Positions 7,556 to 14,718 of a stretch of DNA of 64,000 bases are shown piece by piece. Under the pieces are notes generated by a model. The model ran no database searches. It saw nothing but the letters and a program-made list of their open reading frames with translations, and was not told the DNA's origin. The stretch's first letter is position 1. Each line of letters begins with the position of its first letter. This DNA comes from an uncultured Clostridia bacterium (GTDB taxonomy: Bacteria > Bacillota > Clostridia > Christensenellales > Borkfalkiaceae), in the NCBI GenBank assembly GCA_904419075.1, contig CAJFQM010000009.1:1-64000 (forward strand), in the 5' to 3' direction. The position numbers were made by a program, and so were the translations under genes.

Positions 7556-7800
7556 TTTCGGTATTCCTCCAAATATTTTTCGTATTGCGTGTCAGCTTTC
7601 AGTACCTGCATGACTTCGGACATGATTTGTTCTTTTGTTTTGCCGATACAAGAGAGTATAAGCAGGTTAGTATTTGCGCCGAACAGTCTGCGGAACGCGT
7701 AATCGAGGATAAGGGAAATGTCTTTATCCTCGTGTTCGCCCGTCCTGTTGATGGCAAATATCGCTGTCAGGATTGCTTTTACTTCTTTGGTGTTTTTCAT
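7552..7800 (-). CDS. Small hypothetical protein
   Basis: 82 residues from MKNTKEVKAILTAIFAINRT at base 7800; the longer frame to 7848 lies inside the upstream gene. GGAGG is about 12 bases before the ATG, a long but usable spacing. Helical, with 'LILDYAFRRLFGAN' and 'EQIMSEVMQVL'. Stop and start overlap with the following gene. Confidence 0.65.
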   Translation of the reverse strand: MKNTKEVKAILTAIFAINRTGEHEDKDISLILDYAFRRLFGANTNLLILSCIGKTKEQIMSEVMQVLKADTQYEKYLEEYRK

Positions 7801-7805
7801 GGCAG

Positions 7806-8081
7806 CTACAAAACCTCCTTGATTTCGATGGAGATATAAGTGTAACATTCGGTTTCGTCGGCATCGCTACGGCGGTCGAGGAAGTCGAGTTCTATTTTAT
7901 CGTCTTTCGGCACGCCGTTTTCCCATTTAAGTTCGCCTACCCAGGAATTGTCGGGGTTCTTTTCGCTTTCGATAAGTTCTTTGAATTTGGCATATGCTTT
8001 TTCATAGGTACTATACACGGTCAATTCGACATCGCTGCTGTCTTCGGTAGACCAGTCCAGTTTGACGAGATATACTTTCAT
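7806..8081 (-). CDS. Small protein sharing a domain with the zinc-ribbon protein upstream
   Basis: 91 residues beginning MKVYLVKLDWSTEDSSDVEL, with AGGAGG before the ATG. The whole protein resembles the C-terminal part of the protein at 8649-9416: both have Y-L-x-x-LDW-x-TED, then a 'YEKAYAKF' / 'PEKAFELF' helix, then 'NSWVGE' / 'FSWVGE'. The two are therefore paralogous domains in one operon, flanking ardA. The role is unknown. Confidence 0.75.
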   Translation of the reverse strand: MKVYLVKLDWSTEDSSDVELTVYSTYEKAYAKFKELIESEKNPDNSWVGELKWENGVPKDDKIELDFLDRRSDADETECYTYISIEIKEVL

Positions 8082-8091
8082 AAAAAGCCTC

Positions 8092-8637
8092 CTATAAAAT
8101 TTCGATGATGCCGCCCGAATATTCTTCGGCGCAGCTCAAGCCTGTCGATCTTCCGTACTCCTCAAAGTCAAAGTAGTCGATAAGGTCGTCGTCCAGATGC
8201 CTGTCGCTGTTTTCAAACAGTTCTCTGCCGTAATCTTCCCAGTCATAGTTTTCATAGACGTAGATGTCGTCATTCCAGTTATTTCCGAGCTTTTCCACCC
8301 GTTCGGCAAATTCATGGAAAGAACGTACTTCCAGATAGGCGCAGAGGACGGTATACAGATACTCGCTATGCAAGACGCCGCTCTCTTTGAGCGTTTCAAA
8401 GAGTTCTTTCGGGCTTATGTAATCCCAGTTTTCGCAGTTAGAGGGGAGACCGTCTATATCCTGCACGAACAGTTCTTTGTCGGTATCGTCAAGGCGAAAA
8501 TCCTGTGTTTTGAGCGCCGCTGCTATTTCGTCCCAGTTTTTGTAATTTGCAAGATTGAGCCATTCGGAGCCGAGCGCGCGTTCGTTGCAGGTACTGTACG
8601 AGCCCCACGAGCCGATCACGATTTTGATTGTGTTCAT
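8092..8637 (-). CDS. ardA: ArdA antirestriction protein
   Basis: 181 acidic residues with the ArdA pattern: 'GSWGSYSTCNERALGS' near the N-terminus, 'DDTDKELFVQDIDGLPSN', 'ELFETLKESGVL', 'CAYLEVRSF' and 'YENYDWEDYGRELFE'. ArdA is an elongated DNA mimic that occupies type I restriction enzymes and protects incoming conjugative DNA. The length fits the Tn916 ORF18/ArdA family (about 165-185). A strong AGGAGG site precedes the ATG. It sits in the middle of the element operon, consistent with early expression after transfer. Confidence 0.95.
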   Translation of the reverse strand: MNTIKIVIGSWGSYSTCNERALGSEWLNLANYKNWDEIAAALKTQDFRLDDTDKELFVQDIDGLPSNCENWDYISPKELFETLKESGVLHSEYLYTVLCAYLEVRSFHEFAERVEKLGNNWNDDIYVYENYDWEDYGRELFENSDRHLDDDLIDYFDFEEYGRSTGLSCAEEYSGGIIEIL

Positions 8638-8648
8638 ATACTTTCCTC

Positions 8649-9416
8649 CTATTGCAACAGTACCCTGCGCAGGTAAATATCGGAAAATCGACCTGTATCA
8701 TCGTCCGAAACGCACCAACGGCTGGCTGTGGCGAACGTGTCGTCTTCCAGAGCATCGAGAATATAGCCTTCTTTTACGCCGCCGTCTTCGGCGAATACTT
8801 CTTCGCCTACCCAGGAAAATTGCGGATTCATCTCTTGGTCTATTCGTTTATGAAAAAGTTCGAATGCTTTTTCGGGTGTGGCGCAGATATCGAACTCGAA
8901 GCCTTTGTCGTCTTCGGTAGCCCAGTCGAGCGTTATGAGATAGACATATTTCTTGTTGGAGACGGGAGAGGCGGGAAGATTATTGAGCGCGTCCCCGTAG
9001 AACTCGTTGAGTTCATTTACCGTTTCTTCCGAAAGGGGGTATGCCGCAGTTTCGCATAACCCGTATAGTTTCACGGCGCTCTCATCTGTGTCGATATAGA
9101 TGCTTGGCCCGCATGCGGAAACGAGCAGCTTTATGCTGACAAATTGTCCGTATTTGTCTAATAGATATTCGATATCGAGTATGCTTTCGCTCATGAGATA
9201 ATCCGAAAGCGAGAGTTGTTGCAGGTCTTTCATCGGGAACGATTTTTTGCAATACGGGCACGCGTAAGTATTGCCCGCAGCATCGTAGCCGGAGAAATTC
9301 CAGATAAATTCTTCTCCGCAGGCAGGGCAGCGGTACATTTCGCCCTTGCGATATGCTTCCACGGTTTTGGCAATGTACTCGCATTGTTCCAGATTCTTCT
9401 TAAGTTTGTTTTCCAT
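8649..9416 (-). CDS. Zinc-ribbon protein with C-terminal repeat domain
   Basis: 255 residues from MENKLKKNLEQCEYIAKTVE at 9416, with AGGAG ten bases upstream; a longer frame has no site. Residues about 27-65 hold two CxxC pairs (CPACGEEF and CPYCKKSF), a probable zinc ribbon. The last 100 residues match the small protein at 7806-8081. The middle part has no known motif. It might read nucleic acid or proteins through the ribbon, but the function is not known. Confidence 0.8.
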   Translation of the reverse strand: MENKLKKNLEQCEYIAKTVEAYRKGEMYRCPACGEEFIWNFSGYDAAGNTYACPYCKKSFPMKDLQQLSLSDYLMSESILDIEYLLDKYGQFVSIKLLVSACGPSIYIDTDESAVKLYGLCETAAYPLSEETVNELNEFYGDALNNLPASPVSNKKYVYLITLDWATEDDKGFEFDICATPEKAFELFHKRIDQEMNPQFSWVGEEVFAEDGGVKEGYILDALEDDTFATASRWCVSDDDTGRFSDIYLRRVLLQ

Positions 9417-9429
9417 TGATAGCGTTCTC

Positions 9430-9756
9430 CTAAAATTTATATTTCTCGATTTTATTGAGGTTGAGCCGATAAAGGGGATAGACGACAAAACCGGAGGGCA
9501 TCGTCACGCCTGTGGGAGTGATAAAGCCCTGTTCTTCCAGAAACAGAAGCAAATCTCTGTCTGCGTTGTTCACGTCGATAAACGCAAGCCCTTTGCCGAG
9601 CTGCATATCCAGATTGACTGTTAAATCGCAGTACGGTTCGATACAATCGTTCTCTTTGCAGTTGATCCCGACGTAGGTATTGCCGGTGGTGGAGTAAGTG
9701 CTTGTCGTGAAAGTAAACTCTAAATTTTTGTGGATCGGTGTTTTGAAAGTTTTCAT
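9430..9756 (-). CDS. Small hypothetical protein, DUF4313-like
   Basis: 108 residues beginning MKTFKTPIHKNLEFTFTTST. The segment 'YCDLTVNLDMQLGKGLAFID' followed by 'VNNADRDLLLFLEEQGFI' resembles the DUF4313 family of mobile-element proteins (from memory, unverified). AAGGAG lies upstream. Beta-rich and soluble. It is operon-embedded between the zinc-ribbon protein and another small protein. Confidence 0.72.
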   Translation of the reverse strand: MKTFKTPIHKNLEFTFTTSTYSTTGNTYVGINCKENDCIEPYCDLTVNLDMQLGKGLAFIDVNNADRDLLLFLEEQGFITPTGVTMPSGFVVYPLYRLNLNKIEKYKF

Positions 9757-9758
9757 GT

Positions 9759-9998
9759 TCAGTTGTTCTCCTTATTTTCAAAATCGTCGATGTGGATATG
9801 TTCTTGTCCCGCAACGCCGTACTCGAAATACAGTCCGTTTTCATCGGTGAACAGGTCATAATCGGTTACGGTAATTTTTCCGCATTTGGTGACGGCAACC
9901 GTGATTTTGTTGTTATCGGTGTTCAGTTCGACAATGTTGAAGATAACATCATCTTCTCCGTCAAAGTGCTGAAATTCTTTGAGATAAAATTTGTTCAT
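9759..9998 (-). CDS. Small acidic hypothetical protein
   Basis: 79 residues, MNKFYLKEFQHFDGEDDVIF to ...ENKENN, with AAGGAG before the ATG. It is strongly acidic and predicted beta-rich, of the size and charge seen in small antirestriction-type proteins, but no motif supports that role. It stops three bases before the next gene begins. Confidence 0.7.
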   Translation of the reverse strand: MNKFYLKEFQHFDGEDDVIFNIVELNTDNNKITVAVTKCGKITVTDYDLFTDENGLYFEYGVAGQEHIHIDDFENKENN

Positions 9999-10021
9999 AT
10001 GAGTTTCTCCTTTCAGATTTT

Positions 10022-10336
10022 TTAGTCGGTAATTTTGTACCAGATGGAATAGTTGAATTCAACTTCGCGCTTTTCATAGCCCGTGCTGTCGCCGCTCGAT
10101 GTTTTCTTTTCGAATTCGATTTCGCGGATCTCGTAATGTGCGCCGCGATATTCGTTGTCTCTGCCGGATATGGGGTGGCAGTTTTTGACGCAATCCTCAA
10201 ATACCCGTATATACGGCTTTCCGCTTTTGCTTATGCAGGCGGTGATGAGATCGGTATCGGTAATATATCCGACACCTGTCGTCTTGGTATTTTCATACCT
10301 TCCTTGCTTTGTGACAGCAAACACTACTTTTTTCAT
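10022..10336 (-). CDS. Small hypothetical protein behind an attenuator-like leader
   Basis: 104 residues, MKKVVFAVTKQGRYENTKTT to ...NYSIWYKITD. It has 'GVGYITDTDLITACISKSGKPYIRVFEDC' as its core (quoted in part) and no recognisable enzyme motif. GGAGA lies 12 bases before the ATG. Its 5' region is a ~290-base leader with a terminator that is repeated upstream of the gene at 11041. Its ATG overlaps the stop of the leader reading frame (ATGA). Confidence 0.72.
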   Translation of the reverse strand: MKKVVFAVTKQGRYENTKTTGVGYITDTDLITACISKSGKPYIRVFEDCVKNCHPISGRDNEYRGAHYEIREIEFEKKTSSGDSTGYEKREVEFNYSIWYKITD

Positions 10337-10641
10337 TTTGGTTTACATCTCCGAATTTTTATTGCCGGTTTCGGCGAAGGCGGAGAAGCATAGGACGGTG
10401 ACGGGCGAGGCTCTTTCTGAATATAGTCTGCGGAAGTCAACGGAAAAAGGGAAAATTGGTGCATAGGCGTTGTTTGAACTGCGGATAAAAAAGTCCGGGC
10501 AAGGTTTCCTTGCCCGGCTGCGGATAGAGGATATGCAAGTTTTAAGCGGCAATTTACCCGCCGTTTACTTCCGCGAGGAACTATGCTACGATAGCCAAAC
10601 CGAAAACGCAAAAATTCGGAAAGGGGGAAACTGTCGTTCAT
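10333..10641 (-). CDS. Leader reading frame crossing an internal terminator (putative)
   Basis: A 102-codon frame with an excellent ribosome site (GGAGGTACTATC before the ATG). The N-terminus contains 'FLRFRFGYRSIVPRGSKR', and the same peptide pattern (FFRFR-GE-SIVPRGSKR) is encoded in the second copy of this leader near 11560-11612. The frame passes through the terminator hairpin at 10487-10517 and ends in an ATGA overlap with the next gene. Translation could therefore block termination and couple to the downstream start. The C-terminal half is of low complexity, so the product itself may not matter. Confidence 0.4.
   Translation of the reverse strand: MNDSFPLSEFLRFRFGYRSIVPRGSKRRVNCRLKLAYPLSAAGQGNLARTFLSAVQTTPMHQFSLFPLTSADYIQKEPRPSPSYASPPSPKPAIKIRRCKPK
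10337..10625 (-). repeat. Repeated leader, copy 1
   Basis: This stretch and 11323-11612 are diverged direct copies. Shared blocks, read on the plus strand, are CGGAAGTCAACGG, a hairpin built on GCAAGG/CCTTGCCCGG, and TTTACTTCCGCGAGGAACTA followed by TGCTAC. Each copy sits immediately upstream of a minus-strand gene. Confidence 0.75.
10487..10517 (-). terminator. Intrinsic terminator inside leader copy 1
   Basis: CCGGGCAAGG (10495-10504) pairs perfectly with CCTTGCCCGG (10508-10517) around a 3-base loop. On the minus strand it is followed by six T. It stands about 150 bases before the start of the gene at 10336, so it must be overcome for that gene to be read from upstream. Confidence 0.8.
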
Positions 10642-10745
10642 GATAGTACCTCCGTTTTTTGACAACGGCGTTCGACCGTGTTGTGTGTGTTCCATAAATA
10701 GACTTCCCGTTATTCTGTGTATCCGTAAAGTACGGCGTTCATAAG

Positions 10746-10877
10746 CTATTGCTTATTATAAATGGGATCTGCCGGGAAATTACTGCCGCATGATGTATCG
10801 AAACAGAAATATTTCGCGCGCCTGTTTTCTTCCAGCGATTGCAGCAGCTTTGCCGCGCAATTGCCTTGTTCAACCAT
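10746..10877 (-). CDS. Micro-protein of 43 residues
   Basis: A short frame beginning MVEQGNCAAKLLQSLEENRR and ending ...DPIYNKQ. Its ATG overlaps the stop of the preceding 48-residue gene by one base (TGATG), the mark of termination-reinitiation. It contains 'AKYFCFDTSCGSNFP', with two cysteines. It is the last gene before leader copy 1. Function unknown. Confidence 0.55.
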   Translation of the reverse strand: MVEQGNCAAKLLQSLEENRRAKYFCFDTSCGSNFPADPIYNKQ

Positions 10878-11023
10878 CAGCACAGGATATGTTCTTTGAG
10901 TTCTTCATAGATCAGAACTCGGTATTCGCCCCAGTTTCGCACAAAGATTTTGCGTGCCATATCGTCTAAAGTCATGTTATCATTATTTACCCAGCGTTTG
11001 AGGGTGCGGAAAATATTGCTCAT
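10877..11023 (-). CDS. Micro-protein of 48 residues
   Basis: Begins MSNIFRTLKRWVNNDNMTLD and ends ...YEELKEHILC, preceded by GAGGAGG. Helical; 'MTLDDMARKIFVRNWGEY' looks like a compact conserved core. It lies 17 bases after the gene at 11041-11322 and overlaps the next micro-gene by one base. No family known to me. Confidence 0.6.
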   Translation of the reverse strand: MSNIFRTLKRWVNNDNMTLDDMARKIFVRNWGEYRVLIYEELKEHILC

Positions 11024-11040
11024 CTTTTGCTGTCCTCCTC

Positions 11041-11322
11041 TCAGTTCGTAACGGTTTTGCCGACGGGATATGTCGCTTTATATTCATCGAACGATAAAAA
11101 GTCGCAAGAAGCATAGCGACCGGCGAAATGTTTTGCATAGATTTTGAGGTCGTAAGCGACCATGTTTGTTTGCTTGAGAAACAAATGAAACATAAGTCCG
11201 TCATCTCGTGTGATTGTGTCGACGACGCAGAGAGGGGTGGCGAGGGACGGATCGTGCTTGTGTTTTGAGTTGCAGACGACAAGCCACTGTTTGTAATCTT
11301 TCATGGAAGTGTATTTTTTCAT
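11041..11322 (-). CDS. Small hypothetical protein, first gene of the element operon
   Basis: 93 residues, MKKYTSMKDYKQWLVVCNSK to ...PVGKTVTN, with GGAGG upstream. It is basic and soluble, with 'LMFHLFLKQTNMVAYDLKIY'. It is the most upstream gene of the minus-strand operon in this window and follows leader copy 2 directly. No function is recognised. Confidence 0.7.
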   Translation of the reverse strand: MKKYTSMKDYKQWLVVCNSKHKHDPSLATPLCVVDTITRDDGLMFHLFLKQTNMVAYDLKIYAKHFAGRYASCDFLSFDEYKATYPVGKTVTN

Positions 11323-11612
11323 TTTGGAAACCTCCGAAAATTTTCTATTTGCCGTTTTCCGGCAGGGCGAAAAGGAGCATGGGACGGTGAGAAGCGGGCT
11401 ATTTGAAAGTACAGGGTGCGGAAGTCAACGGTACAAAGGAAAATCCTGCGTCCGAATTAAAATATTTAATATAGCAAAAAAGCGCCGAGCAAGGAAAACC
11501 TTGCCCGGCGCTGCTGATATTTGGATTATGAAGTTTTATGCCAGATTTTCCGACCGTTTACTTCCGCGAGGAACTATGCTACACTCGCCCCAACGGAAAC
11601 GGAAAAATTTAA
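11323..11612 (-). repeat. Repeated leader, copy 2
   Basis: Diverged copy of 10337-10625 with the same order of elements: peptide-like block, terminator, CGGAAGTCAACGG block, gene start. The peptide block ends in a stop before the terminator, unlike copy 1, and lacks an ATG in frame, so this copy may be altered. Confidence 0.72.
11475..11512 (-). terminator. Intrinsic terminator inside leader copy 2
   Basis: A 14-pair stem (11481-11494 with 11499-11512, one mismatch) with an AAAA loop, followed on the minus strand by six T. About 153 bases separate it from the gene start at 11322, the same distance as in copy 1. Confidence 0.8.
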
Positions 11613-11635
11613 TTGTTCAATTGGGTTGCCTTTTC

Positions 11636-11645
11636 GGGGGGGGGG
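11636..11645. repeat. Homopolymer tract of ten G
   Basis: Ten consecutive G lie between a TTGGGT and a TACAGT that could act as -35 and -10 of the lipoprotein promoter (19-base spacer), and next to the end of leader copy 2. Such tracts change length by slippage; they are also common sites of sequencing error. Confidence 0.6.
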
Positions 11646-11691
11646 TACAGTGATACAATATATAGTAGTACTTTAAGGAGGTACACTATAT

Positions 11692-12750
11692 ATGATGAAA
11701 ATTTTTAAAAGTATTTTTTGTACGGGCATAGCAGTAGCGCTCGCGGCTTCTTTTGCAGGGTGTGGCTCCGACGGCGGCGACAGCAATAACGGCGAAAGCG
11801 GCGAGAAATCTGCTTATACAATTACCGTTACGCAACCCGCTGCGGGGGTGACCCTTTCGGCTCCCGCGTCCGCAGAGGAGGGAGAAACGGTTACTGTTAC
11901 GGCGACAATCGAGGCGGATTATTATGTCGAATCCGTTTCCTACGACGATTATGAGTGCGAGGAAGTTGACGGTGGCTGGAAGTTTTCCATGCCTGCCCAC
12001 GACGTTACGGTAACGGCGGAAACGGGCAAATACGAGGAAAAACTCTCGGACGGGTTCATGTCGTTTACGGGCTTTATCCCCGACGAACTCGGAATATACG
12101 AAAACGAGTTTGGCAATGCGCATACGCTGAATTTTGAATTTTCGGAAATTGTTACGAATGCGGAAGCCGAAAAACTTACTTCCTCCGATCAGGACGTTAT
12201 TCCCGACAGCGCGTTGGCAGTGAGATTTCAGGGCGACGGAAGCCTAAAGACGAGCGGAATCCTCTCCGTTGACGCCAACGATATTAAGGAAGGCATCGCC
12301 TATATTACGCTTACGGTAGCAAGCCCCAACACCGGGGAAAGTGCCACCGTCGTGAAAAAAATCACGGTCGTGAAAGAGGCGACCTACGAAACTATGAAAG
12401 CGACGCTTGTCTTCGATTTAAGTAAAATTGCCGGCGAAGAAGAGGAATTTATGGTGCAGGTAAGTACCGAAAATACGATTTATGGAGCCACGAATCAGAC
12501 GCTGTACCAAGAGACGGTAACTTCCGAAGAGGCCGCCGAGGGTGAGATAACGATCGAAATGGATTACATCGTCGGTTGTTCGTATAGGGTAACCGTGTTT
12601 CCCAATCCGTACACAGGCGGAGATACGTATCCTATCAACAATTGGGTCGGCAAAGGAGATTCCGAAACGGGCTTTAATCAGCTTAAAGACGGTATACTTA
12701 CGTTGATAACGCCCGATATGACCGTCGAATTGACGGCGAGAAATAATTGA
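11692..12750 (+). CDS. Secreted lipoprotein with InlB/Ig-like repeat
   Basis: 352 residues. The N-terminus is a lipoprotein signal: a basic start, a hydrophobic core and a lipobox ending 'SFAGC', so the mature protein would be lipid-anchored at the outer face of the membrane. An acidic Ser/Asn/Gly linker follows. Residues about 40-125 hold a beta-rich repeat ending 'GWKFSMPAHDVTVTAE', typical of InlB B-like or bacterial repeat domains. The C-terminal part is further beta-rich sequence. AAGGAGG precedes the ATG. Ligand and role are unknown; adhesion or polymer binding would be a guess. Confidence 0.8.
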   Translation: MMKIFKSIFCTGIAVALAASFAGCGSDGGDSNNGESGEKSAYTITVTQPAAGVTLSAPASAEEGETVTVTATIEADYYVESVSYDDYECEEVDGGWKFSMPAHDVTVTAETGKYEEKLSDGFMSFTGFIPDELGIYENEFGNAHTLNFEFSEIVTNAEAEKLTSSDQDVIPDSALAVRFQGDGSLKTSGILSVDANDIKEGIAYITLTVASPNTGESATVVKKITVVKEATYETMKATLVFDLSKIAGEEEEFMVQVSTENTIYGATNQTLYQETVTSEEAAEGEITIEMDYIVGCSYRVTVFPNPYTGGDTYPINNWVGKGDSETGFNQLKDGILTLITPDMTVELTARNN

Positions 12751-12796
12751 CGGGATTTCGCCGAAATAAAGACGGAAAATTTGACGGGACTCCGCA

Positions 12797-12825
12797 GAGA
12801 AAACATTTTCGCGGAAAATTTTCTC
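12797..12825. terminator. Weak hairpin after the lipoprotein gene
   Basis: GAGAAA/TTTCTC and ATTTTC/GAAAAT arms around a GCG loop with a small bulge. It is AT-rich and has no long T run, so termination strength is uncertain. Confidence 0.35.
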
Positions 12826-12844
12826 AAAAGCCTTATAAAAACGG

Positions 12845-12873
12845 TTGCAAAACGTACAAAATAATGGTATAAT
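12845..12873 (+). promoter_or_regulatory. Sigma-A promoter of the rimP-nusA-infB operon
   Basis: TTGCAA (12845-12850), a 17-base spacer ending TGG, and TATAAT (12868-12873). It leaves a leader of about 90 bases before rimP. Confidence 0.85.
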
Positions 12874-12900
12874 GAGGATACTTAATAATCAGTAATGAGT

Positions 12901-12926
12901 ATTGAGAGTGGCTTGCCACTCTCAAT
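12901..12926 (+). promoter_or_regulatory. Perfect hairpin in the nusA operon leader
   Basis: ATTGAGAGTGGC pairs over 12 bases with GCCACTCTCAAT around a TT loop. It is not followed by a T run, so it is not an intrinsic terminator. It lies between promoter and rimP and could affect mRNA stability or pausing. Confidence 0.6.
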
Positions 12927-12966
12927 ATTGCTATGTAAGGGCATTTGCGCGCGGAACGGAGGGCGT

Positions 12967-13437
12967 ATGAAAGTAAAATCCATCGAGGAAATCAAAGCGG
13001 TTTTACAGCCGATTGCCGACGAAATGAATATCGAGCTCGTGGACGCGGAGTTCAGACAGGGACATTCGCCCTCGCTCACCGTCTACATCGACACAGACGG
13101 GGGCGTGGACCTCGTTACCTGCGAACGGTTTCACCGCGCGATCGACGGGCCGCTCGACGAATTGGACCCGACGTTCGGCGCCGCGTATACCTTGAACGTT
13201 TCCAGCCCCGGCCTCGACAGACCGCTTAAAACGCCGCGGGATTTTGAAAAGTGCAGAGGAGAACGGGTAGAGGTAAAATTGTTTGCGCCGCTCAAAGGGA
13301 AAAAGTTCTTTGAAGCTACGCTTCTGGGACTCGACGGGGGGTGCGTGCTCCTTTCCTCCGAAGACGGGGAAATCAAGCTGGAACTCAACCGCATTGCGAA
13401 AATCAATCGCGCAATCGATTTAGACGACCTCGAATGA
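12967..13437 (+). CDS. rimP: Ribosome maturation factor RimP
   Basis: 156 residues starting MKVKSIEEIKAVLQPIADEM, with GGAGGG before the ATG; the longer frame upstream crosses the leader hairpin. It has the RimP pattern 'SLTVYIDTDGGVDLVTCERF', 'YTLNVSSPGLDRPLKTPRDF' and a C-terminal SH3-like domain ('INRAIDLDDLE'). RimP binds the 30S precursor and aids its late assembly. It is the first gene of the nusA-infB operon, 45 bases before nusA, the usual bacterial arrangement. Confidence 0.95.
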   Translation: MKVKSIEEIKAVLQPIADEMNIELVDAEFRQGHSPSLTVYIDTDGGVDLVTCERFHRAIDGPLDELDPTFGAAYTLNVSSPGLDRPLKTPRDFEKCRGERVEVKLFAPLKGKKFFEATLLGLDGGCVLLSSEDGEIKLELNRIAKINRAIDLDDLE

Positions 13438-13482
13438 GGACGGAAAGTAAAATCAGGGAATTCAATTAGGAGAGCGAATACA

Positions 13483-14718
13483 ATGGTAAACAAGGAGTTT
13501 TTTGCGGCACTGGCCGATCTGGTGAAGGAAAAGGGGATCAGCGAAGAGGCGTTTATAGAAACGCTGAAAAACGCGCTCGCGTCCGCGTATAAGAAACAAT
13601 ACGAGGGCGGCGCGGAAGTGCTGGTGGAGCTCGATCCCGAGAGAGGCACCATCGAATTCAAAGCGATTCAGCACGTCGTCGCGGAGGTCGTCGATCGGGA
13701 TAAGGAAATTTCCGTCGAGGACGCACAGGAGCTCAATCCCGCCTACAAGGAGGGCGACGAAATCGTGAGGACTTTCGTTCCGAAGGATTTCGGCCGCATT
13801 GCCGCACAGACCGCAAAACAGGTGATTTTGCAAAAACTCCACGAGACGGAGCGCGACAATACGTTCTCCGCTTTCTCCGACAAGGAGGGAGAACTCATGG
13901 AAGGCGTCGTCCGCAAGCTCGACGACCGCAACGTCTATGTGGAACTCAGCGAAAAGAAAATCGAAGGGGTCATGCTCCCGCAGGATCAGACGCCCACCGA
14001 ACGCTATGTGCCGGGAGACAGGCTGAAAGTATTCGTGAAGCGGGTGAAGAACAGCGGAAAAAATTCACAGATTCTCGTATCCCGCGCCGCGCCCGGGCTC
14101 GTCAAGAAATTGTTTGAAGAACAGGTGCCCGAAATCGCGCAGGGAATCGTGGAAATCAAGGCGATTTCCAGAGAACCGGGACACCGCACGAAAATGGCGA
14201 TCTGTTCCAACGATAACCGCGTCGATGCCGTCGGCGCCTGCGTGGGCAATAAGGGTTCGAGAGTAAACGCCGTCGTCGAGGAACTCGGCGGAGAAAAGAT
14301 TGATATTATTCTTTGGAGCGAAAATCCCCTCGAATTTATCGCAAAGGCACTTTCTCCCGCGGCCGTCATTTCCGTGACGCAGACGAACGAAAAGGGCGCC
14401 GTAGCCGTCGTTCCCGACGACAAACTGTCGCTGGCAATCGGCAGAGACGGCCAAAACGCCCGCCTCGCCGCGCGGCTTACGGGCTGGAAAATAGACGTCA
14501 AGAGCCTTTCCGCCGCTGAGAAGATGAATCTTTTCGGAAACGAGGAGGAAGAGGACGCCGACGAAAGCGGGGCCGCCACGGAAGAGGAAGCTCAAACGGC
14601 GGGAGAGGTCGGCAAAGAGGCGGAGGAAGAGTCCGCCGTTCCCGCGGAAGAAAATGCGGAAGAACCCGTCAAAGCGGCGGACGAATCTGCCGAAAACGAG
14701 GAAAAAGAAGGCGAATAA
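13483..14718 (+). CDS. nusA: Transcription termination/antitermination factor NusA
   Basis: 411 residues. An N-terminal RNA polymerase-binding domain ('MVNKEFFAALADLVKEKG') is followed by an S1 domain (about 135-200), then KH1 and KH2 ('VGACVGNKGSRVNAVVEELG', 'AIGRDGQNARLAARLTGW'). The C-terminal 70 residues are an Ala/Glu-rich acidic tail instead of the acidic repeats of enterobacterial NusA. NusA modulates pausing, termination and antitermination. AGGAG lies upstream. Its stop overlaps the ylxR start (TAATG). Confidence 0.97.
   Translation: MVNKEFFAALADLVKEKGISEEAFIETLKNALASAYKKQYEGGAEVLVELDPERGTIEFKAIQHVVAEVVDRDKEISVEDAQELNPAYKEGDEIVRTFVPKDFGRIAAQTAKQVILQKLHETERDNTFSAFSDKEGELMEGVVRKLDDRNVYVELSEKKIEGVMLPQDQTPTERYVPGDRLKVFVKRVKNSGKNSQILVSRAAPGLVKKLFEEQVPEIAQGIVEIKAISREPGHRTKMAICSNDNRVDAVGACVGNKGSRVNAVVEELGGEKIDIILWSENPLEFIAKALSPAAVISVTQTNEKGAVAVVPDDKLSLAIGRDGQNARLAARLTGWKIDVKSLSAAEKMNLFGNEEEEDADESGAATEEEAQTAGEVGKEAEEESAVPAEENAEEPVKAADESAENEEKEGE

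Noticed and set aside
11303-11653. 116-codon plus-strand frame across leader copy 2
   Set aside because: Composed of repeat and terminator sequence and the poly-G tract; no ribosome site.
12895-12960. Start of rimP at 12895 giving 180 residues
   Set aside because: The extension reads through the leader hairpin and lacks a ribosome site; the ATG at 12967 has GGAGGG and the normal RimP N-terminus.
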